Shown here: positions 6,070-15,395 of the stretch, one piece after another | Position numbering within the stretch: position 1 is the first letter of the stretch | Layout: each line of letters begins with the position of its first letter | Source: an uncultured Porphyromonadaceae bacterium | Lineage (GTDB): Bacteria; Bacteroidota; Bacteroidia; Bacteroidales; Muribaculaceae | Length of the DNA: 30,962 nucleotides | NCBI GenBank assembly: GCA_947174735.1 | Contig: CAMWKC010000001.1 | Location: 1 to 30,962, forward strand | Reading direction: 5' to 3' | Notes under the pieces: generated by a model | Database searches by the model: none | Told to the model about the DNA's origin: nothing | What the model saw: the letters and a program-made list of their open reading frames with translations, nothing else | Translations under genes and position numbers: made by a program

Positions 6070-8304
6070 TCAGGTGGTACGCTTGGCAAACTTGATACCC
6101 TTTATGCGTCGCAGAGCCTGACATATATGTTCTACAGTCTCGGCAGTGTCTATCTGCACTTTAAGGTCACAGTGAAACAGTTCCTGACGAGCTGTTATAT
6201 TTAGCTGACGTATGTTGATACCTAAGTCCGAAGAAAGAAGAGTGGTTATCTCGCCGAGGATACCGTGGCGGTCAATACCGTCTATCTCAATGTCGGCAAT
6301 GAAACGGTCGGCATGTCCTTCCCAGCGGGTGGCAACAAGCCGGGTGCCGAACGAACTCTTGAGCCGCATGGCTGCCGGACAACTTACCTTATGTACCACT
6401 ACGGTCTCATCTTCATCTACGAAACCTAATACATCATCGCCCGGTAACGGAGAGCAGCATGTATCCAGACGGTAATTGGGGTTCTCCGGGTGGAGTACAA
6501 ATACCTTTTTGCGGTCAATGGGCTGTACAGGTTCGGTAGCTGATGTGGTTTCAGTACGTGATGACGATGAGAAAGGATTACGCAGAATCTTGGACAGAAG
6601 CGATGAGCGTTTCTTATTAAGCTCCTTAAGTTCCTTGGCAGACAGGGATATTTCCTCCTGTGCAAGCTTTATATACAGTTCCTCGGGAGTCGTCAGACCG
6701 TAGTGGTTTACCATACGCGCTATGATATGCTGCGAAGGATCGATACCCTCACGGCCGAGTGTCTCTTCGATAAGCAGACGTCCGCGTTCTGCCAGTGACC
6801 TACGGTTCTTACGCAACAGCGAGCGTATCCTGCTTTGGGCCTTGGCGGTGTGGCAGAACTTTATCCATTCTTCCTGTGGTGTCTGTGAAGCGGAGGTTAT
6901 GATTTCTACCTGATCGCCGCTGCCAAGCACATGCGACAAAGGCACGAGACGATGGTTCAGCTTGCCGGCTATGCAGTGTGAGCCCAAATCGGTATGGATA
7001 GAAAACGCCATATCAAGCACCGTTGAGCCGGCCGGGAGATTCACCAGATCTCCTTTGGGTGTAAACACATATATTTCTGCCGAGAAAAGATTGAGCTTGA
7101 TAGTATCGAGAAAGTCGATAGCATTTGGTTCCGGATTAGCCAGAATATCCTTTATGGTATTCATCCACTTGTCGAGTTCAGCACTGTCGGTCTGTCCGGT
7201 CTTATATTTCCAGTGAGCTGCATAGCCGAGTTCGGCTATTTCGTTCATCTTCTGCGAGCGTATCTGTACTTCTATCCAGCGTCCTCGCGGTCCCATAGCA
7301 GTAAGATGAAGCGCACGGTAGCCGTTAGCCTTAGGCGTGCTGGTCCAGTCGCGCAGACGGTCGGGATGTACCGCATGACCGTCCGTGAAATAGGTATATA
7401 TCTGCCAGCATCTTAGTTTTTCGAGCTCGTCATCGTCGTTTTCAAATATGACGCGCACGGCGTAGATGTCATATATCTCCTCGAAAGGTACTTTCTTCTT
7501 CTCCATCTTATTGAAGATAGAATAAGCACTTTTTACACGAGCCTTGATTTCGTATTTGAAACCGGCTTCGTCAAGACGTTTTCGTACCGGAGCTACAAAT
7601 TCCTCGACTATCTCCTGACGTTCGCTTTCAGTGTCGGTGACTTTAGCCATTATTTCGGCGTAGGTCTGAGGATGCTCATAACGGAACGCGAGATCTTCTA
7701 GTTCGGTCTTGATTTTGCTGAGACCGAGACGGTGAGCTAACGGAGCATAGATGTAAAGTGTTTCGCCGGCTATTTTGTATTGTTTCTCCGGACGCAGAGA
7801 ACCGAGAGTACGCATGTTGTGCAGACGGTCAGCCATCTTGACAAGTACCACACGTACGTCCGTAGACATTGAAAGAAGAAGCTTACGGAAATTCTCGGCC
7901 TGCAGCGAAGCCTTGTCACCGAATATACCGCCTGATATTTTAGTCATACCTTCGACTATCGAAGCTATCTTAGGACCGAAGTGATGCTCTATGTCCTCAC
8001 GGGTATACTCCGTATCTTCTATCACATCGTGCAGCAGAGCCGAACATATAGAAGTAGAACCGAGTCCCAGTTCGGAGATTACAATCTGGGCTACAGCTAC
8101 TGGATGGAGTATATACGGCTCGCCGCTGCGCCTTCTGACGCCCTTATGGGCTTCTTTGGCGAAGCGGAAAGCACGTTTTATTATATCGACTTTCTTGCGG
8201 TGATTGCTGGCAAGATAGGCATCGAGCACGTTTTGGAAAGCCTCATTAATGAGCCTTTCCTCCGCGACGGGATCCGGCTGTATATTGCGTGAGGTCATAG
8301 GCAT
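6070..8304 (-). CDS. rel: Bifunctional (p)ppGpp synthetase/hydrolase, RelA/SpoT family
   Basis: A full-length 744-aa long RSH protein controlling the stringent response. The hydrolase domain has H67, the HDxxED motif H92-D93/E96-D97 and the ADRLHNMRT stretch near 158-166, so hydrolysis looks intact. The synthetase domain has RVKSAYSIFNKM (257-267), STPKANGYRALH (322-333), then EVQIRS (345-350) and GYAAHWKYK (360-368). A TGS domain spans about 408-470 (IYVFTPKGDLVNLPAGSTVLD) and an ACT domain about 675-744. Both activities therefore appear preserved, as expected for the single long RSH of many Bacteroidota. The ATG at 8302-8304 is used here; a second at 8296-8298 is also possible. A promoter-like box sits just upstream. 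Confidence 0.96.
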   Translation of the reverse strand: MPMTSRNIQPDPVAEERLINEAFQNVLDAYLASNHRKKVDIIKRAFRFAKEAHKGVRRRSGEPYILHPVAVAQIVISELGLGSTSICSALLHDVIEDTEYTREDIEHHFGPKIASIVEGMTKISGGIFGDKASLQAENFRKLLLSMSTDVRVVLVKMADRLHNMRTLGSLRPEKQYKIAGETLYIYAPLAHRLGLSKIKTELEDLAFRYEHPQTYAEIMAKVTDTESERQEIVEEFVAPVRKRLDEAGFKYEIKARVKSAYSIFNKMEKKKVPFEEIYDIYAVRVIFENDDDELEKLRCWQIYTYFTDGHAVHPDRLRDWTSTPKANGYRALHLTAMGPRGRWIEVQIRSQKMNEIAELGYAAHWKYKTGQTDSAELDKWMNTIKDILANPEPNAIDFLDTIKLNLFSAEIYVFTPKGDLVNLPAGSTVLDMAFSIHTDLGSHCIAGKLNHRLVPLSHVLGSGDQVEIITSASQTPQEEWIKFCHTAKAQSRIRSLLRKNRRSLAERGRLLIEETLGREGIDPSQHIIARMVNHYGLTTPEELYIKLAQEEISLSAKELKELNKKRSSLLSKILRNPFSSSSRTETTSATEPVQPIDRKKVFVLHPENPNYRLDTCCSPLPGDDVLGFVDEDETVVVHKVSCPAAMRLKSSFGTRLVATRWEGHADRFIADIEIDGIDRHGILGEITTLLSSDLGINIRQLNITARQELFHCDLKVQIDTAETVEHICQALRRIKGIKFAKRTT

Positions 8305-8316
8305 ATTGTAAAGTAT

Positions 8317-8325
8317 GCAAATTTA
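8317..8325 (-). promoter_or_regulatory. Candidate -7 promoter box for rel
   Basis: Read on the minus strand the bases are TAAATTTGC, a full match to the Bacteroidota -7 consensus TAnnTTTG. It lies about 13 bases before the first rel ATG, so the leader would be very short and the second ATG at 8296-8298 may be the real start. No clear -33 TTTG was seen at the usual distance. Confidence 0.5.
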
Positions 8326-8403
8326 GCAAAAAAAGCCAACAACATTATAATCTGAACGTAATAATGATGTTTATTCGGATTCCGTTTATATGTATTCTTA
8401 GCG

Positions 8404-11400
8404 TCAGGCCGGAGGGGTATCAGCCATTTCGTTGAGTATGTCGAGTGCGATGCTGACAGTGGGAACTTTGTGAATAAGGAATGAACGGCGGTTGTTGACT
8501 TCGCGGATTTCGCAACGGCGGGGATGAGCACGGAGATAAGCGAGGACACGCCCGAAAGCCTGTGAACGATAATAGGCCTTGTTGTCGTCACTGACGAAGT
8601 AGAGACGCATCTTGCCTCCTTTGAGGACGAGCCGCTCAATACCAAGCCGACGTGCGGCAAGACGCAGGGGTACGACTTTGATAAGTTCTTCGGTGACGTC
8701 GGGTATAGAGCCGAAACGGTCACGCAGCTGGGTACGGAATTCCTCCGTCTGCTGCGGATGCTCCATGTTGTCAAGCTGCTGGTAAAGGCTGATACGTTCG
8801 CTTTCCTGCGGCACATAGTCGGGCGGCAGACGAAGTTCGAGGTCGCTTTCGATAGTGCAATCGGCAGTAAATTCCTCCTCTTTACCGGCATTGACATTGG
8901 TAAAGGTATCTCCGAATTCTTCTGTTTTTAATTCGGTGACAGACTCGCGCAAAATTTTCTGATAAGTTTCGTAGCCAAGGTCGGCTATAAATCCGCTCTG
9001 TTCGGCACCTAACAGATTACCGGCACCGCGTATATCGAGGTCCTGCATAGCGATATGTATTCCCGACCCGAGATCTGAGAAGCTTTCGATAGCCTGCAGA
9101 CGTCGCCGTGCCACAGGGGTTAACGGTAGGGCAGGAGGAACCAACATATAGCAGAATGCCTTACGGCTGCTGCGTCCTACACGGCCGCGAAGCTGATGCA
9201 GTTCGCTAAGGCCGAAATGATGAGCATTGTCGATGATGATGGTATTGACATTAGGCATGTCGATACCGTTTTCAACGATAGTAGTTGACAACAGCACGTC
9301 GTAGTCATGGTTGGAGAAGTCCTCGATAGCTTTTTCCAAACGGTCGGCAGGCATCTGACCGTGAGCAGTCACAACACGCACGCCCGGCACAAGACGACGT
9401 AATTGTTCTTCGATACGGGTAAGATTATCAATACGATTGGAGATATAGAATACCTGACCGTTACGGCTCAGCTCGAAATTGACTGCTTCTGCGATTATAT
9501 CATCATCAGCACCTGCGACAGTCGTCACTATAGGATGACGGTTGGCCGGCGGAGTATTGAGTGAACTGAGGTCACGCGCTCCCATAAGCGAGAATTGCAG
9601 TGTGCGCGGAATAGGTGTGGCCGATAGTGTGAGGGTATCGACATTGACCTTCATCTGTTTCAGTTTTTCCTTAACAGCAACTCCGAATTTCTGTTCCTCG
9701 TCTACTATCAGCAGCCCGAGGTCCTTAAATTTCACTGTTTTGCCAATCAGCTTATGAGTGCCGATAATGATGTCTATCTTACCGGCGGCGAGATCTGCGA
9801 GAATCTGTTTTGTCTCTTTGGCAGTACGGGCACGTGACAGAAATTCCACACGTACAGGCAGGTCTTTAAGACGTTCGCTGAAAGTGTGGTAATGTTGCGT
9901 GGCCAATACTGTAGTCGGTACCAGCACAGCGGTCTGTTTTGAGTCAACGGCTGCCTTGAATGCCGCACGTATGGCTATTTCGGTTTTGCCGAAACCTACG
10001 TCTCCGCACACAAGACGGTCCATCGGACGTGCTGACTCCATATCAGCTTTTATCGCCTGTGTAGCCTTAATCTGGTCGGGTGTATCTTCATAGATGAAAC
10101 TTGCCTCTAATTCATGCTGAAGATATGAATCAGGCGAAAAAGAGAAGCCCTTTTCCTCACGCCGTGCCGCATAGAGCTTTATAAGGTCGCGGGCTATATC
10201 CTTGAGTTTGGTCTTGGTTTTCTCTTTGAGACGATTCCATGCACCGCTGCCTAATTTATTGACCTTTGGAGGTACACCCTCCTTACCACGGTATTTCGAC
10301 AGTTTGTGCAGAGCGTGTATACTGACCAGAATTATATCGTCATTCTGATAGACAAGCTTTATCACTTCCTGCGGGCGTCCGTTTACATCGGTTTTGATAA
10401 GACCTGCGAAACGTCCGATACCGTGGTCGATATGTACGATATAATCTCCGATTTCGATCTGTGCCAATTCCTTTAGACTCAGTGCAAGTTTACCACTGCG
10501 AGCTTTATCACTGCGCAGGTTGTACTTGTGGAAACGGTCAAAAATCTGATGGTCGGTAAAATAACAGACCTTTAGTTCGTTGTCAGCGAAACCCTCATGT
10601 ATCGTGCGGTCGACCGGGGTAAAATCTATATTGTCGCCACGGTCGGCGAAGATACTGCGCAGACGTTCGTTCTGATAAGGCGAGTCACTGAGTATCATGA
10701 TACGGTAGCCTTCGTCAAGCAGACGGATGAATGACTCCGCTATCATATCGAAATTTTTATGATATAATGCCTGCGGTGTACAGTCGAAGGTCATTGAGGC
10801 ATCGGTATGATAAGGTGACACGGTATCTGCCGAAGTACCGTATTGCACCATCTTCATTGAGCCGAGACGTTCGGTGAAACTGTCGTAATCCACTACATTC
10901 GACATAGCATTGCGGTCGCCTTCCTCGGTAATGGCTACGGCTTCTGACAGTGTCTCGGAAGTTATAGCTTTGATACGCTGTAACAGCCAGGCTGCCGATT
11001 GGCACAGTATGACTGTACGAGCATCAATGAAATGTAGTAAAGACACGGCTCCGTCGCCATCGGGACGTGTCGCTCCCATGACAGCAATCTCATCGAGCTT
11101 GCGTTCACTCAGCTGTGTTTCGACATTGAACACACGTATCGAGTCAATCTCATCGTCAAAAAAGTCGATACGATACGGTAACTCATTGCTGTAAGAATAG
11201 ACATCGAATATCGAACCGCGCTTTGCAAATTGTCCCGGTTCATAAACATAGTCAGTCTCTGTAAATCCTAATTCACGTAGCTTGGCAGCAAGTTGAGTCA
11301 TCTGTATACGTTCAGCCGTACGCAGACGTACAGTGTCGCGTGAGACTTCTTCGGCCGACGGTACTTTCTCAGCCAGTGCCTCCGGACATGTTACTACCCA

Positions 11401-11760
11401 GCGCAGACGTTTGTCGTGCTGCCATGCGTCGAGTACCTCAGTACGCAGTATCACCGACGGCGCATCAATCTGGCCGTATTTTATGTCACGCCGATAACCG
11501 CTGGGAAAGATAGCTGTTTCTCCCTCACCGGCAATCTGACATAGGTCATGATAAAGGTATCCGGCTGTCTCCATATCATCTGCCACAAGCAGAAAGGGTC
11601 CGCTCTTACGACGCGGTAGTCCGGCGAAAAGCATGGCCGGAGCACTGCCCGATAATCCTGTGATAGTTATGTGTTGTGTGGCAGCGCTGTCGAGCATGGC
11701 TGAGAGCGCTTTGATACGTGCCGGTGTGGCGAAGAGTGAGTCTGCCTCTTTGAGCTGCAT
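8404..11760 (-). CDS. mfd: Transcription-repair coupling factor Mfd
   Basis: A full-length 1118-aa DNA translocase that removes RNA polymerase stalled at DNA lesions and recruits UvrA. The N-terminal UvrB-like part is present, with DVYSYSNELPYRIDFFDDEI as its landmark. Next is the RNA-polymerase-interacting domain (IEIGDYIVHIDHGIGRFAGL), then the helicase core. That core has Walker A GDVGFGKTE near residue 585, DEEQ near 687, SATPIPRTLQ, and the RGRVGRSSRKAFCYM motif VI. The C-terminal TRCF domain follows (LPPDYVPQESERISLYQ). It is 9 bases downstream of the S41 peptidase gene. The frame on the same strand at 8295-8897 is a shadow of this gene's end. Confidence 0.98.
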   Translation of the reverse strand: MQLKEADSLFATPARIKALSAMLDSAATQHITITGLSGSAPAMLFAGLPRRKSGPFLLVADDMETAGYLYHDLCQIAGEGETAIFPSGYRRDIKYGQIDAPSVILRTEVLDAWQHDKRLRWVVTCPEALAEKVPSAEEVSRDTVRLRTAERIQMTQLAAKLRELGFTETDYVYEPGQFAKRGSIFDVYSYSNELPYRIDFFDDEIDSIRVFNVETQLSERKLDEIAVMGATRPDGDGAVSLLHFIDARTVILCQSAAWLLQRIKAITSETLSEAVAITEEGDRNAMSNVVDYDSFTERLGSMKMVQYGTSADTVSPYHTDASMTFDCTPQALYHKNFDMIAESFIRLLDEGYRIMILSDSPYQNERLRSIFADRGDNIDFTPVDRTIHEGFADNELKVCYFTDHQIFDRFHKYNLRSDKARSGKLALSLKELAQIEIGDYIVHIDHGIGRFAGLIKTDVNGRPQEVIKLVYQNDDIILVSIHALHKLSKYRGKEGVPPKVNKLGSGAWNRLKEKTKTKLKDIARDLIKLYAARREEKGFSFSPDSYLQHELEASFIYEDTPDQIKATQAIKADMESARPMDRLVCGDVGFGKTEIAIRAAFKAAVDSKQTAVLVPTTVLATQHYHTFSERLKDLPVRVEFLSRARTAKETKQILADLAAGKIDIIIGTHKLIGKTVKFKDLGLLIVDEEQKFGVAVKEKLKQMKVNVDTLTLSATPIPRTLQFSLMGARDLSSLNTPPANRHPIVTTVAGADDDIIAEAVNFELSRNGQVFYISNRIDNLTRIEEQLRRLVPGVRVVTAHGQMPADRLEKAIEDFSNHDYDVLLSTTIVENGIDMPNVNTIIIDNAHHFGLSELHQLRGRVGRSSRKAFCYMLVPPALPLTPVARRRLQAIESFSDLGSGIHIAMQDLDIRGAGNLLGAEQSGFIADLGYETYQKILRESVTELKTEEFGDTFTNVNAGKEEEFTADCTIESDLELRLPPDYVPQESERISLYQQLDNMEHPQQTEEFRTQLRDRFGSIPDVTEELIKVVPLRLAARRLGIERLVLKGGKMRLYFVSDDNKAYYRSQAFGRVLAYLRAHPRRCEIREVNNRRSFLIHKVPTVSIALDILNEMADTPPA

Positions 11761-11769
11761 GTATTCTGT

Positions 11770-13440
11770 TTATTTTTTACTTTTGCCCGTCAGCAGACGC
11801 TGCATTTCTTCGGGTGAGTTAAGTATCTCGCGGGCTTTATCCAGTCCGGGGTCATTGCGGAGGCTCTGTATTATCTTGCCCCGGTCGTAGTAATAGCGTG
11901 AAGCTATTTCTTCACCGAGATAAGTTGATATTGCCTGACGTTTCTGGTCAAGGTCATGATCAAGATTGTGAGTCAGAAGCTTCGCAAGAACATCAAGCTG
12001 TTCTCGTGTCTCGTCGTTGAGGTAGCCTTCATGTTCTGCTGTCTCGCGCAGGTCCTTCATCATTTCTTCACATACCTTGTCGTACTTGAAGCGTTCGGGA
12101 TCTATACTCTTCTTGAAGTCAGCGAAAATCTCGTCCGTAATCTCAAATTCCTCGGCCGGCGGTATTGACTGGTGTTCGGCTGCATAGCGTGTAGCGTAAT
12201 CGAACGCCCAGTTATCGCGTACTATATTGTAGACAAGACGGTCGAGTTTTTCCCAATCTACCTCTACATCTGGTGTGAGGCCTCCGCCGTCGCGTACCTC
12301 GCGGCCATGCAGTGTTTTGTAGACGTTGGTCAGTGAGTCAGGTACACGGCCTACCGAACCGTCAGGATTACGGTGTGAGTAGTCAATAGCCTGTATCAGA
12401 CGTCCCGAAGGTATGTAATATTTAGCTGTGGTAACTTTGAGCAGAGCGTCGTATGGCATCTGCAGTGTACTCTGAACTAAGCCTTTTCCGAAACTGCGGC
12501 TGCCTACGAGTACGGCACGGTCAAGGTCCTGCAGCGAGCCGGCTGTAATCTCGGAAGCTGAGGCCGACCCACCGTCGATAAGTACCGCTAACGGTATATC
12601 GGGCAGCAGGGGAGTACGGGTAGTCTTATAAGTTCTTTCGGAGCGGTTGCCACGTCCTTTTGTATGCAGTACTTCTGTACCCTTCGGCACGAAAAAGCCG
12701 ACTATATCGACAGCACTCTCGAGTAGACCGCCCCCGTTACCGCGTAAGTCGAGTACCACACTGCGGAAGCGCGGGTCTTCCTTGAACTTACGTAGAGCAG
12801 CCTCTACTTCATCAGGCGACTTGTCGATAAATGATGTGAGTTGTATATAACCTGTACCGTCGGGCAGTACTGCGGCGTAAGGTACACTGGGCTGAGCTAA
12901 TTTCTCACGCTCTATGCTGAAAGTAATTATACTGTCGGTAGCGAAAGGACGTTGTACCGTTACCTCTACTGTAGTGCCCGGTTCGCCGCGCAGCACTTTA
13001 GTGACACCTTCGACACCACGCGTTGAGACATCTATAGTATCGACACGTAGCAGTTTGTCGCCTGCCTTCAGACCTGCACGTGCGGCAGGCGCACCCTCCA
13101 TCGGAGCTGATATATAAGTACTGCTGTCGCGCTGAAGCAGATAACTGCCTATACCGCCATAGCCGAGATCGCCGGTGGTCATCTTGTGTATGGCCTCCTG
13201 CTCGTCGGAATCATAGTACTCTGTATAGGGGTCGGTATTGGCAAGGAAAGCTTCGATAGCAGCCTTAAAGCTCTGTTCCACGTCGATAGAATCAACATAG
13301 TTGAGTTCCATCTGTTTGACCAGCGAAGTGAATGTGGTCAGTCCTCGGCTTACAGCCGCATCGTGGCTTTTGGGAGCCTTGGCGTAAGCCGCGGCTATAA
13401 CGGCAACAGCGGCTATGGCTGTCAGGAGGGTCTTTTTCAT
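11770..13440 (-). CDS. S41 family C-terminal processing peptidase (CtpA-like)
   Basis: A 556-aa exported serine protease. Residues 3-20 form a signal peptide (LLTAIAAVAVIAAAYA). A PDZ domain covers about residues 85-165 (GYGGIGSYLLQ, then AGLKAGDKLLRVD). The S41 core follows, with LRGNGGGLLESAVDI, the catalytic serine in GGSASASEITAG near residue 293 and the catalytic lysine in FGKGLVQS near 318; that 25-residue Ser-Lys spacing is the family norm. The C-terminal region (about 400-556) is helical and charged. It would act in the periplasm, trimming or degrading proteins from their C-termini. It sits 17 bases after nadB and 9 before mfd, so the three are probably one transcript, although their functions are unrelated. 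Confidence 0.94.
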   Translation of the reverse strand: MKKTLLTAIAAVAVIAAAYAKAPKSHDAAVSRGLTTFTSLVKQMELNYVDSIDVEQSFKAAIEAFLANTDPYTEYYDSDEQEAIHKMTTGDLGYGGIGSYLLQRDSSTYISAPMEGAPAARAGLKAGDKLLRVDTIDVSTRGVEGVTKVLRGEPGTTVEVTVQRPFATDSIITFSIEREKLAQPSVPYAAVLPDGTGYIQLTSFIDKSPDEVEAALRKFKEDPRFRSVVLDLRGNGGGLLESAVDIVGFFVPKGTEVLHTKGRGNRSERTYKTTRTPLLPDIPLAVLIDGGSASASEITAGSLQDLDRAVLVGSRSFGKGLVQSTLQMPYDALLKVTTAKYYIPSGRLIQAIDYSHRNPDGSVGRVPDSLTNVYKTLHGREVRDGGGLTPDVEVDWEKLDRLVYNIVRDNWAFDYATRYAAEHQSIPPAEEFEITDEIFADFKKSIDPERFKYDKVCEEMMKDLRETAEHEGYLNDETREQLDVLAKLLTHNLDHDLDQKRQAISTYLGEEIASRYYYDRGKIIQSLRNDPGLDKAREILNSPEEMQRLLTGKSKK

Positions 13441-13457
13441 AGTGAAGCGAATCTGTT

Positions 13458-15038
13458 TTAATGTGTATGTTCGGGGTGAGGATAGTCAACGGTATAATGC
13501 AGTCCGCGACTTTCCTTACGCTCCATGGCTTGCCTCATAATGAGGTAGCCTATGTGTATAATGTTGCGTAACTCACAAAGTTCACGCGAAGGTTTGCTGG
13601 CTTTAAACAGTTGCTCAGTTTCCTGATAGAGAATGTCGAGGCGATTCCATGCACGTTTCAGTCGCAGATCGCTGCGTACTATACCTATATAGTAGCCCAT
13701 TATCTGATTTACTTCCTTCTCCGACTGACTTATAAGCACCATTTCCTCCGGATGAACGGTACCTTCGTCGTTCCATTCGGGTACATCATGACGCAGTTCG
13801 TAACCGCCGATAACACTCTCGGCATGACGTGCGGCTGCATCAGCATAAACCACAGCCTCAATGAGAGAATTGCTTGCCAGACGATTGCCTCCGTGCAGTC
13901 CTGTACAGCTACATTCTCCCACAGCATAGAGACGACGTATACTTGACTCGCCATTGAGATCCACCTTAATACCGCCGCAGAGATAATGGGCTGCCGGAGC
14001 TACCGGTATCATATCACGTGTAATGTCTATACCTATAGAGAGACACTTTTCGTATATATTGGGGAAGTGCCGGCGTGTTTCCTCCGGGTCTTTGTGGGTA
14101 ACGTCGAGATAGACGTGGTCTGTGCCGTGCAGTTTCATTTCCGAGTCGATGGCACGGGCTACAATATCACGTGGAGCAAGCGAGAGACGCGGGTCATACT
14201 TGTGCATAAACTCCTCGCCGTCAAGGTTGCGGAGCACAGCACCGTAACCGCGCATGGCTTCGGTGATAAGATACGAAGGCCGGTCGCCCGGATGATAGAG
14301 AGCTGTAGGGTGGAACTGTATGAATTCCATATCACTTACTGTGCCTTTTGCACGATAGACCATAGCTATTCCGTCGCCAGTGGCTATCAAAGGATTGGTA
14401 GTAGTAGTGTAAACTGCTCCTACACCTCCGGTGGCCATAAGCGTCACTTTTGAAAGGAATGTATCCACACGGCCGCTGAATTCATCAAGTACGTATGCGC
14501 CGTAACATGTTATGTCAGGTGTACGTCGGGTAACAACCTTGCCCAAATGATGCTGTGTTATTATCTCAACAGCAAAGTGATTTTCGAATATATCTATATA
14601 AGGGTTAGAACGTATCTGTTCCACAAGACCGCGCTGAATCTCGGCACCTGTGTTGTCGGCATGATGCAGTATTCTGAATTCAGAATGCCCTCCTTCGCGG
14701 TGGAGGTCGAATGTGCCGTCCTCACGGCGGTCAAAATTTACGCCCCATTCCACAAGCTGGCGTATCTGTCCCGGTGCTTCACGCACCACTTTGGCGACGG
14801 CAGCAGGATCGCTTAGCCAGTCGCCGGCCACCATTGTGTCGTGTATGTGTTTGTCGAAGTCGTCGACCTCCAGATTGGTGACGCTTGCCACACCTCCCTG
14901 GGCATAACGGGTATTGGCCTCGTCAAGCTCGGTCTTGCTTATGATTGCCACTGTGTGGCCCTTTCCGGCAACCTTGAGCGCGAAGCTCATGCCGGCTATG
15001 CCACCACCTATCACTAAATAGTCGTATCTGTACACCAT
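13458..15038 (-). CDS. nadB: L-aspartate oxidase NadB
   Basis: An FAD enzyme that oxidises L-aspartate to iminoaspartate, the first step of de novo NAD synthesis. From the chosen start it is 526 aa. Visible landmarks are the FAD-binding YDYLVIGGGIAGMSFAL at the N-terminus, NTRYAQGGVASV, the HREGGHSEFRILHHADNTG segment, MEFIQFHPTALY and the flavin-contacting GLHGGNRLASNSLIEAVVYA. A longer reading frame starts at 15068, but its first ten residues (MYLLLIFTLV) are not part of the fold. The promoter box at 15079-15087 would leave almost no leader for it, so I chose ATG 15036-15038. Partners nadA and nadC are not in the window. It is first in the run nadB, S41 peptidase, mfd. Confidence 0.95.
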   Translation of the reverse strand: MVYRYDYLVIGGGIAGMSFALKVAGKGHTVAIISKTELDEANTRYAQGGVASVTNLEVDDFDKHIHDTMVAGDWLSDPAAVAKVVREAPGQIRQLVEWGVNFDRREDGTFDLHREGGHSEFRILHHADNTGAEIQRGLVEQIRSNPYIDIFENHFAVEIITQHHLGKVVTRRTPDITCYGAYVLDEFSGRVDTFLSKVTLMATGGVGAVYTTTTNPLIATGDGIAMVYRAKGTVSDMEFIQFHPTALYHPGDRPSYLITEAMRGYGAVLRNLDGEEFMHKYDPRLSLAPRDIVARAIDSEMKLHGTDHVYLDVTHKDPEETRRHFPNIYEKCLSIGIDITRDMIPVAPAAHYLCGGIKVDLNGESSIRRLYAVGECSCTGLHGGNRLASNSLIEAVVYADAAARHAESVIGGYELRHDVPEWNDEGTVHPEEMVLISQSEKEVNQIMGYYIGIVRSDLRLKRAWNRLDILYQETEQLFKASKPSRELCELRNIIHIGYLIMRQAMERKESRGLHYTVDYPHPEHTH

Positions 15039-15078
15039 GACCAAGGTAAAAATTAAGAGTAAATACACTCTAAAGAAT

Positions 15079-15087
15079 GCAAAATTA
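15079..15087 (-). promoter_or_regulatory. Candidate -7 promoter box for nadB
   Basis: On the minus strand the bases read TAATTTTGC, matching TAnnTTTG. Transcription would start near 15070, about 30 bases before the ATG at 15038. No convincing -33 TTTG is visible; the region upstream is simply A/T-rich. Confidence 0.55.
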
Positions 15088-15372
15088 CAAAATTTTTTCT
15101 ATATCGCCTTGTTTCAGAAAAATGTTGTGGTTTTACATACTAAATCAAATTTCTATCTTTCTATTGCTACGACAGGCAGGAACGTTCGTGTTATAACGGA
15201 CTTTTATAAGCCTCTTAGTTGTTAAAAATGTTCGGTTTTTGTTCGGAATTGAAATTCCGAACAAAAACCGAACATTTTTAACATTTATCTCGCTGACTTT
15301 AAGTTTTGTGCAGACGGTAGTTTATAACCTTCTCTCTTAGAGAATACAGCGCATGGGAGTATGACTGTTTAT
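15088..15372. other. Gene-free stretch between nadB promoter and SDR terminator
   Basis: No credible gene on either strand. The only notable structure is the perfect inverted repeat at 15220-15283. A short hairpin (TTCTCT-C-TTAGAGAA) occurs near 15331-15345. A 62-codon + strand frame that ends inside the palindrome begins within the nadB start region and has no coding character. Confidence 0.5.
15220..15283. repeat. Perfect inverted repeat, 31-bp arms, 2-bp spacer
   Basis: Bases 15220-15250 are the exact reverse complement of 15253-15283, with GA between. Each arm has the word GTTCGG twice, separated by a T-run (or the complement). It is unrelated in sequence to the palindromes at 651-734 and 29353-29428. 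It is about 90 bases past the SDR terminator and about 130 upstream of the nadB promoter box, so it is not simply a gene-end terminator. Confidence 0.95.
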
Positions 15373-15394
15373 AATTTAGGGTTTTCCCTAAATT
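15373..15394 (-). terminator. Hairpin terminator after the SDR gene
   Basis: AATTTAGGG at 15373-15381 pairs with CCCTAAATT at 15386-15394 around a 4-base loop. On the minus strand it starts one base past the SDR stop codon (15396-15398). The tail after it is A/T-rich but not a pure T-run. Confidence 0.65.
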
Positions 15395-15395
15395 G

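Noticed and set aside
8295..8897. 200-codon minus-strand frame overlapping the end of mfd and reaching to the rel start
   Set aside because: It is the shifted frame of the mfd C-terminal domain; its composition (Ser, Arg, Pro) is that of an out-of-frame reading and no family is seen.
13986..14453. 155-codon + strand frame opposite nadB
   Set aside because: Antisense shadow within a conserved enzyme gene, no motif or start signal.
15037..15225. 62-codon + strand frame that ends inside the palindrome at 15220-15283
   Set aside because: It starts across the nadB start region, lacks a promoter or ribosome site, and shows no coding character beyond an open frame in A/T-rich DNA.
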